DNA of 64,000 nucleotides from Palsa-892 sp963751615 (GCA_963751615.1 CAVVVG010000005.1:1612001-1676000); one strand, 5' to 3'; shown: positions 25,614 through 35,477, counted from the stretch's first letter. Notes: generated by a model from the letters alone, not told the origin. Numbers and translations are program-made.

Positions 25614-26324
25614 ATGGGCCTGGTGCATCCGGATCAGGTCTCTGAGAGAAAAACCGTGGAAGCTTCCGATTCCCATCGTTTTGTGATCGCCGACGATCAC
25701 CCTCTCTTTCGTGGCGCACTGAAAGAAGCTGTCAGCAATTTGTTTGAAGGTGCGAAAGTATTCGAGGCCGGCGGATTCGAGGATCTTCAATCCTTGCTGG
25801 AGAGGGAAAGTGACATCGATCTCGTATTACTCGATCTGACGATGCCAGGTGTACGGGGCTTTTCGGGTTTGCTTTATCTCCGTGCGCAATTTCCGGGCGT
25901 GCCCGTCGTTGTCGTGTCGGCGACCGAGGAACCGGATGTTATTCGTCGCTGCATGGAATTTGGCGCTTCGGGGTTTTTGCCGAAGACACTGGGCGTGGAA
26001 GCCATGGGTAGCGCAATCCGCAAGGTGCTCGAGGGCGGTGTCTGGGTTCCCCCAGACGTCGATTTGACCGCTGGCCCCGATGTGGAGACGCGTAATCTGG
26101 TTGCAAAGCTCTCGACGTTGACGCCCCAGCAGGTGCGCGTATTGATGATGTTATCGGAAGGTCTGCTGAACAAACAGATAGCGTTTGAGCTTGCTGTTTC
26201 TGAAGCAACCGTGAAGGCGCACGTCTCGGCGATTTTGCAAAAGCTCGGCGTCGAAAGCCGCACACAGGCAGTGATCGCGGCTTCAAAGATTGAAGCCGGA
26301 CAGTGGACTCGCCCGGTCAATTGA
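25614..26324 (+). CDS. LuxR/NarL-type response regulator, CrbR-like
   Basis: 236 residues. The receiver domain (about 21-140) has acidic residues IADDHP and the phosphorylated aspartate in LVLLDLTMPG near residue 74; the LuxR helix-turn-helix (about 165-230) shows LTPQQVRVLMMLSEGLLNKQ and ATVKAHVSAILQKLGV. It faces a kinase fused to a sodium-solute symporter domain, eight bases away tail to tail. That pairing is the one of CrbR/CrbS (ErdR/MxtR) systems, which switch on acetyl-CoA synthetase for acetate use. The start is uncertain: ATG 25614 or GTG 25656. Confidence 0.88.
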   Translation: MGLVHPDQVSERKTVEASDSHRFVIADDHPLFRGALKEAVSNLFEGAKVFEAGGFEDLQSLLERESDIDLVLLDLTMPGVRGFSGLLYLRAQFPGVPVVVVSATEEPDVIRRCMEFGASGFLPKTLGVEAMGSAIRKVLEGGVWVPPDVDLTAGPDVETRNLVAKLSTLTPQQVRVLMMLSEGLLNKQIAFELAVSEATVKAHVSAILQKLGVESRTQAVIAASKIEAGQWTRPVN

Positions 26325-26331
26325 TCGCGAG

Positions 26332-29300
26332 TTACTCGGCTGCTGGCCGCGCCACGCGCCATTGCGCGATGAACGCTCTGAGCATCGCTGGTTTCAGTGG
26401 TTTGTGCAGAACCTGAATATTATTTGTGCGGGCGGCATCGTAGACGGGTTGGCTTCGATCCGCAGTGATCAGCGCCGCCGGAATTTCTTCGCCGAGTTTC
26501 AGTCGTAGCGAAACGATTGCATCGATGCCATTTCCATCGTCGAGATGATAATCTATCAGTAAAATATCAGGTCGCTCGCGATCACCCAGCAGACGCGATG
26601 TTGCCTTGATCCCGGGCGCCGCTATCACATGGCAGCCCCAACCGCTCAAAAGTGTTTTCATGCCGTCCAGCACTTGTGGATCATTATCGATGCAAAGCAC
26701 GCTGACTGCTTCGAGCGGAATAAAGGGTACGGCCGCCACTGCTTGTTCGTTCATTTTGCGGGCGATCGCAGGCCCCGTCGGCAATTCGACGACGAAAGCC
26801 GAACCCTTCCCGACTTTTGAGCGCAGCAGGATTCTATGGTCGAGAATGCGCGCAATGCGCTCGACAATAGAGAGCCCGAGCCCAAGACCGCGCGCAGCAT
26901 GTGCCCCCTGCTCGAGTCGCTGGAATTCTTTGAATATGATTTTTCGCTTATTTTCCGGGATGCCGAGTCCGGTATCGATGACTTCGATGCGGAGACGGTC
27001 TTTGCGCCGGCGGCAACCAATAAGTACACGTCCACGCGGCGTATATTTAATTGCGTTGGCGACGAAATTTTGCAGGAGCCGCCGCAACAGGCGGCGATCC
27101 GAACGAACGGTTAACGAGCAGGGCAGAAAAGTCAGTTTCAGGCCCTTTTCATCGGCCAGCGGAGTAAAATCGACTTCAAGCTGGCTTAGAATTTCATCGA
27201 CGCGGAAATTTGTGATTTCTGGCTGCAGTGCGCCAGTATCAAGCCGCGAAATGTCGAGAAGCACTGCGAGAATATCCTCGACCGCTTCAAGGGAGGCGTC
27301 AACATTGGCAGCGAGCTTCGCCTCATTGCCCTTGCGTTCGCGCTCGATAAGACTAGTCGCGTAGAGACGTGCGGCGTTCAGCGGCTGCAGGATGTCGTGG
27401 CTCGCAGCAGCCAAAAAACGAGTTTTCGAAATGTTGGCCTCGGCCAATTCCTTATTGAGGCGAGTCAGTTCTTCCGTGCGCTCCCGTACGCGCCGTTCGA
27501 GATTTTCATTCACGCGTTCAAGTGCCTCCGCGGCCTCAACCGTTGGAGTGATATCCGTATAGGTGACGACGATGCCGCCATCCGGCATACGGTTCGAACG
27601 CACTTCGACGACAATTCCGCTCATCGGCAGGCGCTCATGGAAAATTTCCATAAGTGTGACGTATCGGTTAAGTCGGCTGGCGACGAGCTCATCCACGCTG
27701 CCGGCGCCGAAATCGCCGCGTTCTGCGCTACGCCGTAGGATTTCGTTGAGTCCGACGCCGATCCGCACGAGATCCGGCGTAAGGCCCAGCATCTCGCCGA
27801 AGTGCCGGTTCCAGCAGATGAGTTGCAATTCCTTGTCGAACACAGCAATGCCTTGCCGAACGTGGTCGAGCGCGGTTTGAAGAATTTCGCGGTTGTACTG
27901 TATCGCGCTGGAGGCGTCATCGAGCAGCCGGAGGGCGGCTGATTTCGTCGAAACCTCTCGCTTGCGAAGAAGCAGCGAGAGCACGAGACGGGAGGAGGCA
28001 GCTCCAATCGCCGACGCGAGAACATGTTCGGCGAAACGAAGGAAGTGCGCGTCCGCTTCGCGGGTAGAATCAAGTGCGATACCGCGCGTTCGCGCAAAAT
28101 CCTCGAACGACCGACGCGTTCGCTCCTCTCCGAGATAGCGGGAGACCGTGGCGATCAAATCTTCCACCGTGACGGACGTTCGCCACAGGCGGAAATTTGG
28201 CGCCAGTGGTGGTAGTTCTGCCCGTACAAAAATATTTGCTTGCACTCGCTCGATCGCGGTGGCGGACGTGAATAGTGATACGCCGACAAAGGCGAGAATG
28301 TTCAGGCCTAGGCTCCATATCACGCCGTGAGTCAACGGCGCCATTTGCAGCCCGAACAGCGCCTGCGGGCGCAGCGCCTCGATATCGAACGGTCCGAAAT
28401 TGAGAATGGACTGGTCGAAAATTCCCGAGGCGATAAAGCTGGGTAACAAGAGCGTATAGGCCCACACCATAACGCCGGTACTGAGCCCGACAATCGCGCC
28501 GCGAGCCGTTGCGCCGCGCCAGAAAAGACCCCCGAAAAAGGCCGGAGCGAATTGTGCAACTACGGCAAAGGATAACAGTCCGATCTGGGCAAGCTGCGCT
28601 TCGCCCGCAAGACGATAATAAACGTAGGCGAGCAGCAGCACGCCAAAGATGGCGATACGGCGCGACTGAACGAGCAGCACGCCCATGTCGCCGCGCGCTG
28701 CTGCGCCTAGTCCGCGCCGTCGCAGGATCAACGGCACGACAATGTCGTTCGACACCATGATTGCCACCGCGACGCTCTCGACGATCACCATCGCGGTGGC
28801 AGCCGAAAGGCCGCCAATGAAAGCGAACATCGCAAAAAAATCCGATTTTGCCGCGAGCGGCAGCGCGAGCACGAACATGTCACTATCGATCGAGTCACTG
28901 GGAAATGTTGTGAGACCGGCGATTGCGATTGGCACCACGAAAAGGTTGATCAAAACGAGATAAATCGGGAATAGCCACGCGGCCCGACGAAGTTCGCTTT
29001 CGCCATTGTTCTCGACAACGGTGACGTGAAACTGGCGCGGCAGTAACAGGACGCAGACGAAGGATAGCAGCGTCATCGTAAGCCAGTTACCCACACCGAC
29101 ACCGTTCGTGAAAATCGGCAGAATATCGCCGTGAGCCGCGGCCTTCGCCCATAGATCGCGGGGCCCGCTGAACATGAAGAAAGTCACATAAATGCCAACG
29201 GCGAGAAAAACGATCAGCTTGACGACGGACTCTGTCGCGATCGCGAGCATCAAACCTTCCTGGTGCTCGGTCGCATCGGTATGGCGTGTGCCGAACAGAA

Positions 29301-29829
29301 TGGAGAACGCTGCCATCGCGATGGCAATGAGCAGAGGAAGGTCGCCGTTCAATGGTGCGGCTACATTGGCGGCAAGGTGATCCTGGCCCACGATAGTGAT
29401 CAGCGAAGATGACACTGCCTTCAGCTGCAGCGCGATATAAGGGATCGCGCCGATCACCGCGACCAGTGTTACGATGGCCGCTACCGTTTGGCTCTTGCCA
29501 TAACGTGAGGCAATGAAGTCAGCGATCGAAGTGATATTCTGTGTTTTGGCGAGCCGTACCACCTTCAGAATCAGCGGAAAGCCAAGCCCAATCATCAACA
29601 CTGGTCCCAGATAGATCGTGAGAAAATCGTAACCCTGCCGCGAGGCAAGACCGACCGAGCCAAAGAAAGTCCATGAGGTACAATAGACGGCGAGCGAAAG
29701 CGGATAGATCCACATCCGGCTGCGGTTATCTCTGAATCCGGCGTGAAAGCGATCACCGATGCTCGCCACGGCGAAAAGCAGGCCGATGTAGATCAGGGCG
29801 ATGCCGACGACGAACCAGCCTTGCAGCAT
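26332..29829 (-). CDS. Hybrid histidine kinase with sodium-solute symporter domain, CrbS-like
   Basis: 1165 residues. Residues 1 to about 520 form 13 or so membrane helices of the sodium:solute symporter family; then a PAS domain (about 640-750, QGIAVFDKELQLICWNRHFG), a HisKA with the H-box SHDILQPLNAARLY near residue 813, an HATPase (NAIKYTPRGR near 928, DTGLGIPENK) and a receiver with aspartate in LLIDYHLDDGNG near 1094. It fits CrbS/MxtR, which sense a small carboxylate or its flux. No strong ribosome site precedes ATG 29829; a 41-codon frame ends 12 bases upstream. Confidence 0.92.
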   Translation of the reverse strand: MLQGWFVVGIALIYIGLLFAVASIGDRFHAGFRDNRSRMWIYPLSLAVYCTSWTFFGSVGLASRQGYDFLTIYLGPVLMIGLGFPLILKVVRLAKTQNITSIADFIASRYGKSQTVAAIVTLVAVIGAIPYIALQLKAVSSSLITIVGQDHLAANVAAPLNGDLPLLIAIAMAAFSILFGTRHTDATEHQEGLMLAIATESVVKLIVFLAVGIYVTFFMFSGPRDLWAKAAAHGDILPIFTNGVGVGNWLTMTLLSFVCVLLLPRQFHVTVVENNGESELRRAAWLFPIYLVLINLFVVPIAIAGLTTFPSDSIDSDMFVLALPLAAKSDFFAMFAFIGGLSAATAMVIVESVAVAIMVSNDIVVPLILRRRGLGAAARGDMGVLLVQSRRIAIFGVLLLAYVYYRLAGEAQLAQIGLLSFAVVAQFAPAFFGGLFWRGATARGAIVGLSTGVMVWAYTLLLPSFIASGIFDQSILNFGPFDIEALRPQALFGLQMAPLTHGVIWSLGLNILAFVGVSLFTSATAIERVQANIFVRAELPPLAPNFRLWRTSVTVEDLIATVSRYLGEERTRRSFEDFARTRGIALDSTREADAHFLRFAEHVLASAIGAASSRLVLSLLLRKREVSTKSAALRLLDDASSAIQYNREILQTALDHVRQGIAVFDKELQLICWNRHFGEMLGLTPDLVRIGVGLNEILRRSAERGDFGAGSVDELVASRLNRYVTLMEIFHERLPMSGIVVEVRSNRMPDGGIVVTYTDITPTVEAAEALERVNENLERRVRERTEELTRLNKELAEANISKTRFLAAASHDILQPLNAARLYATSLIERERKGNEAKLAANVDASLEAVEDILAVLLDISRLDTGALQPEITNFRVDEILSQLEVDFTPLADEKGLKLTFLPCSLTVRSDRRLLRRLLQNFVANAIKYTPRGRVLIGCRRRKDRLRIEVIDTGLGIPENKRKIIFKEFQRLEQGAHAARGLGLGLSIVERIARILDHRILLRSKVGKGSAFVVELPTGPAIARKMNEQAVAAVPFIPLEAVSVLCIDNDPQVLDGMKTLLSGWGCHVIAAPGIKATSRLLGDRERPDILLIDYHLDDGNGIDAIVSLRLKLGEEIPAALITADRSQPVYDAARTNNIQVLHKPLKPAMLRAFIAQWRVARPAAE

Positions 29830-29841
29830 GCTGAAACCAAC

Positions 29842-29967
29842 TCAGTAGACGCGGGTGCGACAGCCCTTGTGGCGATAAACGTCGGGGACGGGTTTCGATA
29901 GATCACCGTCGACCTTGACGCCAATATAGCGCTGTCGGGCAGGATTGAATACCGTGGGTGTATTCAT
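29842..29967 (-). CDS. Possible small gene or leader peptide before the CrbS-like kinase
   Basis: A 41-residue frame, starting MNTPTVFNPARQRYIGVKVD and ending KGCRTRVY, with its stop 12 bases before the kinase start on the same strand. Codon use looks like the neighbours and there is no overlap with a known gene. The ribosome site is weak. It could be a small coupled gene or a leader that affects kinase translation, or chance. It starts 33 bases from the divergent mscL start. Confidence 0.4.
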   Translation of the reverse strand: MNTPTVFNPARQRYIGVKVDGDLSKPVPDVYRHKGCRTRVY

Positions 29968-29999
29968 GATGAAACGCCCGTTGGGCAGGGAGACGACTA

Positions 30000-30419
30000 A
30001 TGTTTAATGAATTTCGGGATTTTGCGATGAAAGGAAACGTCGTTGATCTCGCCATCGGCGTGATCATCGGCGCCGCGTTCGGAAAAATCGTCGAATCGCT
30101 TGTCGGCGACATGTTCATGCCGGTGCTCGGCGCGGTCACCGGTGGACTCGATTTCACGAATTATTTCTTACCGCTATCTTCGAAGGTGGCGGCGCACGAT
30201 CTGGTGGAGGCAAAAAGACAGGGCGCAGTGCTAGCGTGGGGAAATTTCCTCACCATTGCGCTCAATTTTTTGATCATCGTGAGTGCGTTGTTCGCTGTCG
30301 TCAAGGGCATAAATTACTTGAAAAGGAAAGACGAAGCGACAGCGGCGGCGGCACCTCGACTTCCCTCGATGGAGGAAGTTCTGCTCACGGAAATCCGCGA
30401 TCTTTTAAAGCAGCGCTGA
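30000..30419 (+). CDS. mscL: Large-conductance mechanosensitive channel
   Basis: 139 residues, normal length. The first helix carries the conserved FRDFAMKGNVVDLAIGVIIG and GAAFGKIVESLVGDMFMP; a periplasmic loop and second helix (FLTIALNFLIIVSALFAVV) follow, and a cytoplasmic bundle ends the protein. It forms a pentameric pore that opens when the membrane is stretched, releasing solutes on osmotic downshock. It stands alone, divergent from the CrbS-like kinase. Confidence 0.96.
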   Translation: MFNEFRDFAMKGNVVDLAIGVIIGAAFGKIVESLVGDMFMPVLGAVTGGLDFTNYFLPLSSKVAAHDLVEAKRQGAVLAWGNFLTIALNFLIIVSALFAVVKGINYLKRKDEATAAAAPRLPSMEEVLLTEIRDLLKQR

Positions 30420-30690
30420 AATTTCCACAGGATCCGGGTCTGCCGATACTCAATTTGGCGATTGTGCAAAAAGACCGCCGAAGCTGACCGGCCGCAACCG
30501 TAAGAGCGGTCGATTCAACAAAAGCAACAGCCGTCAGAATTGCAACGAGTTTTATTGGTTTGCCCGCATGATTATGGGGTGGGCGATAGCACCCGATCGC
30601 CAAAGACAGCTATACAACGCAAGCGGGGGGCGAGGGGTCACATTTTTTCGCGCCGTCATGACACGTCGATTGTAATGGCAGGAAAACCCC

Positions 30691-30720
30691 ATAAAAAAGG
30701 CCGGCAATACAGCCGGCCTT
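30691..30720 (-). terminator. Intrinsic terminator for the 30740-31267 gene
   Basis: AAGGCCGGC (30697-30705) and GCCGGCCTT (30712-30720) form a nine-pair stem with a six-base loop. On the minus strand a run of six T residues follows, placing it about 20 bases after that gene's stop. On the plus strand it is followed only by CTTG, so it works best leftward. The rest of 30420-30690 shows no gene or other structure that I can support. Confidence 0.8.
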
Positions 30721-30739
30721 CTTGATGAATCAAGGATTT

Positions 30740-31267
30740 TTATTCCATCACTTCATCGATCTCATCGTAGTGTTTCTTTACGAGTTCAATATTGCTGGTG
30801 AATTTGATGGGTTCCGCGGTCTTGAGCGCGTCGCTCAGCTCTTCAAGCTGCTTCTTTTTCTGCGCTTGGCCGATCGATTTGTCGGCTTTAACTTCGTCGA
30901 TCTCCTTTTGAATAGCAACCTTCGGTTCGCTGAACGCTTTTGTTTTTGGATCGAGCCCGGACATGATCATCGAGATGTTGCCATACACGTTGCTGTATTC
31001 TTTGAAATCGGTAAATCCATTTTTTTTCGTCGCTGCCTGAATGGCGGCCACGACTTTTGGATCCAGCTTCGCTTTTGGTTCGTCCTTGATCTTTTCGGTC
31101 AGTTTCGAAATTTCCTTTTGCGCAGCAACGAAATTCTGGATCTGCGTTTCGCTCAGTTGAACTTGCTTTATGCCTTGCGGCTGCCCCTGGCCGAAGGTTG
31201 AATAGTTTGTCGAAGCGATGGCGCAGATGGCGATAATCGGGATCGCAAAACGAATTACGTTTTGCAT
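30740..31267 (-). CDS. Exported helical protein of unknown function
   Basis: About 175 residues from ATG 31267, which has GGAGGT in front; the frame is open to 31300. A signal peptide (MQNVIRFAIPIIAICAIAS) is followed by a lysine-rich, mostly helical protein with QLSETQIQNFVAAQKEISKL near residue 38. The layout recalls periplasmic DUF4168-type proteins, but I am not certain of the family. It has its own terminator, so it is probably monocistronic. Confidence 0.75.
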   Translation of the reverse strand: MQNVIRFAIPIIAICAIASTNYSTFGQGQPQGIKQVQLSETQIQNFVAAQKEISKLTEKIKDEPKAKLDPKVVAAIQAATKKNGFTDFKEYSNVYGNISMIMSGLDPKTKAFSEPKVAIQKEIDEVKADKSIGQAQKKKQLEELSDALKTAEPIKFTSNIELVKKHYDEIDEVME

Positions 31268-31315
31268 GGGCGCGACCTCCATGTGGAATGATAAATTCAA
31301 GTCTAGCGTTGAACG

Positions 31316-31774
31316 TCATCGCTCGTAAAGCCCGACAACGGTTGCTTCAGCGATAGTGTACTTGCGGGCCTCTTGCTCGACTTCACGACAGGACGGTTTC
31401 TTGCCTAGCGGCAGCTGATCAACCGATAGCGCCAATAAGCGAAAATGATAATGATGGAGTCCGTGGCGATGCGGCGGACAAGGACCTCCATAGCCCGGCA
31501 ATTTGAAGTCGTTGACTGCTTGTTTGAATTCAAGCTTCTCGAGATCACTAGCAGCGCCTATTGCAAGTGCCGTTCGATCGGCAGGGATGTCATAGGCCGC
31601 CCAATGATGCCACGTCCCAGCAGGCGCGTCGGGATCATCGCAAAGGAGGACGAAACTTCGTGCCCCCGCCGGCGCACCGTTCCAATCGAAGGGTGGCGAC
31701 AGATCTTCGCCGTCGCAGGTAAAGCGGCGCGGGATCAATTGCTGATCGGCAAAAGCGCTTGAACTCAGCCGCAT
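31316..31774 (-). CDS. YbhB/YbcL family (PEBP/Raf kinase inhibitor-like) protein
   Basis: 152 residues with the phosphatidylethanolamine-binding fold signatures: DPDAPAGTWHHWAAYDIP near residue 47 and the GPCPPHRHGLHHYHFRLLAL stretch near residue 97, which line the ligand pocket. Bacterial members are cytoplasmic and their role is not settled. It is on the same strand as, and 49 bases before, the exported helical gene. Confidence 0.93.
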   Translation of the reverse strand: MRLSSSAFADQQLIPRRFTCDGEDLSPPFDWNGAPAGARSFVLLCDDPDAPAGTWHHWAAYDIPADRTALAIGAASDLEKLEFKQAVNDFKLPGYGGPCPPHRHGLHHYHFRLLALSVDQLPLGKKPSCREVEQEARKYTIAEATVVGLYER

Positions 31775-31932
31775 GAACTATCTCCGTCAGCGAGGTTCTT
31801 GTGCGCGAATGCCGCGCTCCTGCCTTGACACGCATCAATTTGGCTAAAGCAACTTGCTGCCATCAGGCCAAGCGCGAAGATGATTCGATATCCCAACGCT
31901 TCTGAAATCAAATAAAAACAATCGGTTAGAAG

Positions 31933-32007
<75 letters not shown>

Positions 32008-32098
32008 TAGAGCGAATGGCCCTCTAAGTGCCACGAGGGCAGAGCAGCCGCAAGCATAGGCTTGCGGTATGGCCCGTTACCGCGTTACGGCTTGCCGC

Positions 32099-32278
32099 AT
32101 GATTGAGCAACGAGGGCCGAAAAGTGGGAAGGACGAGCGCGCCGAGCGGCTCGCCAAAGCGCTCCGCGAAAATCTTAAGCGTCGTAAGGCTCAGGCCACG
32201 GGCCGTCGCGCGGGCGAATCGAATGCTTCCGAATCCCGCAAGGCCGAGCCATTTGACGATAATTCGGAGCGGACTTGA
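32099..32278 (+). CDS. Small basic conserved protein before murA
   Basis: 59 residues from ATG 32099 (a longer frame from 32069 is unlikely). The core GPKSGKDERAERLAKALREN and LKRRKAQA is a basic amphipathic helix seen in many alphaproteobacteria directly before murA. The role is unknown. It lies 74 bases before murA on the same strand. Conservation in this place, recalled not computed, is the reason to call it real. Confidence 0.65.
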   Translation: MIEQRGPKSGKDERAERLAKALRENLKRRKAQATGRRAGESNASESRKAEPFDDNSERT

Positions 32279-32352
32279 GTCGCGGGCCTTTATTTTGTCG
32301 CGACTTGCCGCTTAAAGGATAACGCAGAAGCGGGTGGCGCAAGGGGCATTTC

Positions 32353-33642
32353 ATGGATCGGATCAGAGTTCGGGGCGGCCGCAAACTGAACGGAACGATT
32401 CCGATCTCGGGCGCAAAAAACGCGGCCCTTCCCCTGATGATTGCAAGCCTGTTAACCGACGAGACGCTGGTGCTCGACAATGTGCCGCGGCTCGCCGATG
32501 TCGGTTTGTTGCAGCACATTCTCAGCAATCATGGCGTCGACATCATGCTCGGCGGAAAGCGGGTCGGCGACCACGAAAATACAGGTCAGACGCTTCAGCT
32601 TTCCGCCAAGAACATTGTCGATACAACTGCGCCCTATCATCTTGTTTCCAAGATGCGGGCGAGCTTTTGGGTCATTGCGCCGCTTGTGGCGCGCATGGGT
32701 CAGGCAAAAGTCTCGATGCCGGGCGGCTGCGCCATTGGTACGCGCCCGGTCGATTTCCATCTCGATGCGATGCGCGCACTAGGCACCGAAATCGAAATCG
32801 AAGCGGGCTATGTGCTCGCGCGTGCACCGCGCGGACTGACGGGCGCGCATATAAAATTTCCCAAGGTGTCGGTTGGCGCGACCCACACGGCGCTAATGGC
32901 GGCATCGCTAGCCTACGGCGAAACTATAATTGAAAATGCGGCCCGCGAACCTGAAGTGACTGATGTTGCGGATTGTCTACATAAAATGGGCGCCTTGATC
33001 GAAGGCGCAGGCACGTCGACGATTCGGATCCAGGGCGCCAAACATCTCCATGCCGCGCGGCATGCGGTACTTCCCGATCGTATTGAAACCGGCACGTATG
33101 CAATGGCGGTCGCGATGACCGGCGGCGACGTTGTACTTGCAGGCGCTCGCCCGGAGCTCTTACAGGAGGCCCTCGATGTTCTCCACAAGGCAGGAGCCGC
33201 AATCACCGTGACAAATGAAGGCATCCGCGTTGTGCGTGACGGCGCGGATTTGGAGCCAGTGGTAGTCACAACCGAACCTTTCCCCGGTTTTCCGACCGAC
33301 CTACAGGCTCAGCTCATGGCGCTGATGTCACGCGCGCGTGGAACTTCGAAAATCACCGAAACGATTTTCGAGAACCGCTTCATGCACGTGTCGGAGCTGG
33401 CCCGGTTGGGTGCTCGTATTCAACTGGATGGCGATACCGCGAGCATCGAGGGTGTCGAGCGATTGAAGGGTGCTCCGGTGATGGCGACCGACCTCCGTGC
33501 TTCAGTCTCACTTGTCATCGCGGCGCTTGCCGCGGAAGGCGAGACCATGGTTCATCGGGTCTATCATCTCGATCGCGGTTTTGAGCGGCTTGAGCAGAAA
33601 CTTGCTAGTTGTGGCGCCGCAATCGAGCGCGTCGCGGGCTGA
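32353..33642 (+). CDS. murA: UDP-N-acetylglucosamine 1-carboxyvinyltransferase
   Basis: First committed step of peptidoglycan synthesis: moves enolpyruvate from PEP to UDP-GlcNAc. The 429-residue protein has the N-terminal GAKNAALPLMIASLL, the catalytic cysteine in PGGCAIGTRPVDFH near residue 120 (the fosfomycin target), and the TEPFPGFPTDLQAQ motif near residue 310. It opens the conserved run murA-DUF2948-hisD-UPF0262-phosphatase-maf. Confidence 0.97.
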   Translation: MDRIRVRGGRKLNGTIPISGAKNAALPLMIASLLTDETLVLDNVPRLADVGLLQHILSNHGVDIMLGGKRVGDHENTGQTLQLSAKNIVDTTAPYHLVSKMRASFWVIAPLVARMGQAKVSMPGGCAIGTRPVDFHLDAMRALGTEIEIEAGYVLARAPRGLTGAHIKFPKVSVGATHTALMAASLAYGETIIENAAREPEVTDVADCLHKMGALIEGAGTSTIRIQGAKHLHAARHAVLPDRIETGTYAMAVAMTGGDVVLAGARPELLQEALDVLHKAGAAITVTNEGIRVVRDGADLEPVVVTTEPFPGFPTDLQAQLMALMSRARGTSKITETIFENRFMHVSELARLGARIQLDGDTASIEGVERLKGAPVMATDLRASVSLVIAALAAEGETMVHRVYHLDRGFERLEQKLASCGAAIERVAG

Positions 33643-33717
33643 TTTACTTCAAATCGAGAAGCTGCTTGCGAAGTGTTGCTTGCGTCGCTATTCCGCGCGA
33701 GCAGAAGGACCGTTTAC

Positions 33718-34161
33718 ATGACTGCCGGCGATAGAAAAGCCTTGAAGCTGGTCGCACTCGACTCCGAAGATCTTGCGGTAGTTTCTGCGCATTTGCAGGA
33801 TGCCGTGGCGAAGGTCGCTGACATGGCTTTCTTGCCGCGCGAGAACCGCTTTGCGATGGTGCTTAACCGTTTCGACTGGGAAGCGGCAGACAAAAATACG
33901 CCCGCGCGCCGCCGCGCCGGTATTCACTTCGACCGCGTGATGAGCGCAAAAGCGCGCGGCCTCGATCTGTCCAAGCGCGACACCGTCGTCAACTTGCTCG
34001 CGGTGGAATTCGAGGAGACGACCGCGCCATCGGGCGTCGTGACGTTGTTCTTTTCGGGAAATGGCGAGGTTCGGCTTGAGGTCGAATGCCTCGAGGCGTC
34101 ACTTTCGGACTTCGGTCCGCAGTGGCCGGCGCAAAAGCGCCCGCGTCACGACCCTGAATGA
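33718..34161 (+). CDS. DUF2948 family protein
   Basis: 147 residues from ATG 33718. The pattern LKLVALDSEDLAVVSAHLQD, FLPRENRFAMVLNRFDWE and GIHFDRV identifies the DUF2948 family, small cytoplasmic proteins of alphaproteobacteria always near murA and hisD. No function is known. An upstream in-frame ATG at 33673 would overlap poorly conserved sequence. Confidence 0.88.
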   Translation: MTAGDRKALKLVALDSEDLAVVSAHLQDAVAKVADMAFLPRENRFAMVLNRFDWEAADKNTPARRRAGIHFDRVMSAKARGLDLSKRDTVVNLLAVEFEETTAPSGVVTLFFSGNGEVRLEVECLEASLSDFGPQWPAQKRPRHDPE

Positions 34162-34175
34162 TATAGAGTAAGCAA

Positions 34176-35477
34176 ATGCCGATCCGTTTGAATACCCGCG
34201 ACGCTGATTTTGCCACACGATTTTCCGACTTCCTCACCACGAAGCGCGAGGCCGCGGAGGATGTCGAACAGGCCGTTCGTGCGATCATCAAAGATGTTGT
34301 CGCGAACGGCGATGGCGCACTGATCAATCTTACGAAGAAATTCGATCGCGTTGATCTCAACAAAATCGGGATGAAAGTTTCTGAGAACGAAATTGAGATG
34401 GCCTTACGAGCCGTCGATAAACAAGAATATGCTGCGCTCGAATTCGCCAGGGAGCGAGTCGAGACCCATCACCGCCGGCAATTGCCGGAAGATTTGCGTT
34501 ACACTGACGCGCTCGGTGTCGAACTCGGCCACCGCTGGACGCCGATTGAGGCGGTGGGCCTTTATGTACCGGGCGGTACTGCGGCCTATCCATCGACCGT
34601 GTTGATGAACGCAGTGCCTGCTAAAGTCGCCGGCGTTGAGCGGCTAGTTATGGTCGTACCAGCGCCTGACGGGAAATTATCGCCGCTAGTGCTCACGGCC
34701 GCAAAGCTCACAGGTGTAAGGGAAATCTATCGCATCGGTGGCGCGCAGGCGGTTGCAGCGCTTGCTTACGGCACGGCGACGATCGCTCCTGTTTCGAAGA
34801 TCGTTGGTCCGGGCAATGCCTATGTCGCTGCCGCAAAACGCCTTGTGTTCGGCCGCGTCGGCATCGACACGATAGCCGGCCCCTCAGAAATAGTGGTGCT
34901 TGCAGACAGTGAGGCAAAACCCGACTGGATTGCTTCGGATCTTCTGGCGCAGGCCGAGCACGATTCGGCGGCACAATCGATCCTGATGACGACGGATCCG
35001 AAGCTCGCGGAAGAAGTTGAGCGTGCCGTGGTGCGCCAGCTGCAATCGCTTCCGCGTGTGGAGATCGCCAGCGCAAGCTGGCGTAATTTCGGTGCGGTCA
35101 TCCTCGTGCGTGATCTGAACGAGGCGCCTGCACTAATCGACCGGCTTGCACCTGAACATCTTGAAGTCATGGCCGCGGATGCCGAGAGTCTCGCGGCGCG
35201 AATCCAAAATGCGGGGGCGATTTTCATCGGCGGCAATACGCCTGAGGCTATCGGTGATTATGTCGGCGGTTCGAACCATGTGCTGCCGACCGCGCGCGCC
35301 GCGCGTTATGCGTCGGGATTGAGCGTACTTGATTTTATGAAGCGCACCTCAATCCTGAAATGCGGACCAAAGCAGCTCGAAAGGCTGGGCCCTGCAGCGA
35401 TTGCGCTCGGTCGCGCGGAAGGGCTCGAGGCGCATGCGCGTTCGGTCGAAATTCGTATGCAGCGCGGGAAACGATGA
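34176..35477 (+). CDS. hisD: Histidinol dehydrogenase
   Basis: Zinc- and NAD-dependent enzyme for the last two steps of histidine synthesis. Its 433 residues include YVPGGTAAYPSTVLMNAVPA near residue 129, the NAD-site VGPGNAYVAAAK, and GPSEIVVLAD near residue 234. The catalytic His pair is in LAPEHLEVM near 325 and the zinc-side QAEHDSAAQ near 262. Its stop overlaps the ATG of the UPF0262 gene. Confidence 0.97.
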   Translation: MPIRLNTRDADFATRFSDFLTTKREAAEDVEQAVRAIIKDVVANGDGALINLTKKFDRVDLNKIGMKVSENEIEMALRAVDKQEYAALEFARERVETHHRRQLPEDLRYTDALGVELGHRWTPIEAVGLYVPGGTAAYPSTVLMNAVPAKVAGVERLVMVVPAPDGKLSPLVLTAAKLTGVREIYRIGGAQAVAALAYGTATIAPVSKIVGPGNAYVAAAKRLVFGRVGIDTIAGPSEIVVLADSEAKPDWIASDLLAQAEHDSAAQSILMTTDPKLAEEVERAVVRQLQSLPRVEIASASWRNFGAVILVRDLNEAPALIDRLAPEHLEVMAADAESLAARIQNAGAIFIGGNTPEAIGDYVGGSNHVLPTARAARYASGLSVLDFMKRTSILKCGPKQLERLGPAAIALGRAEGLEAHARSVEIRMQRGKR

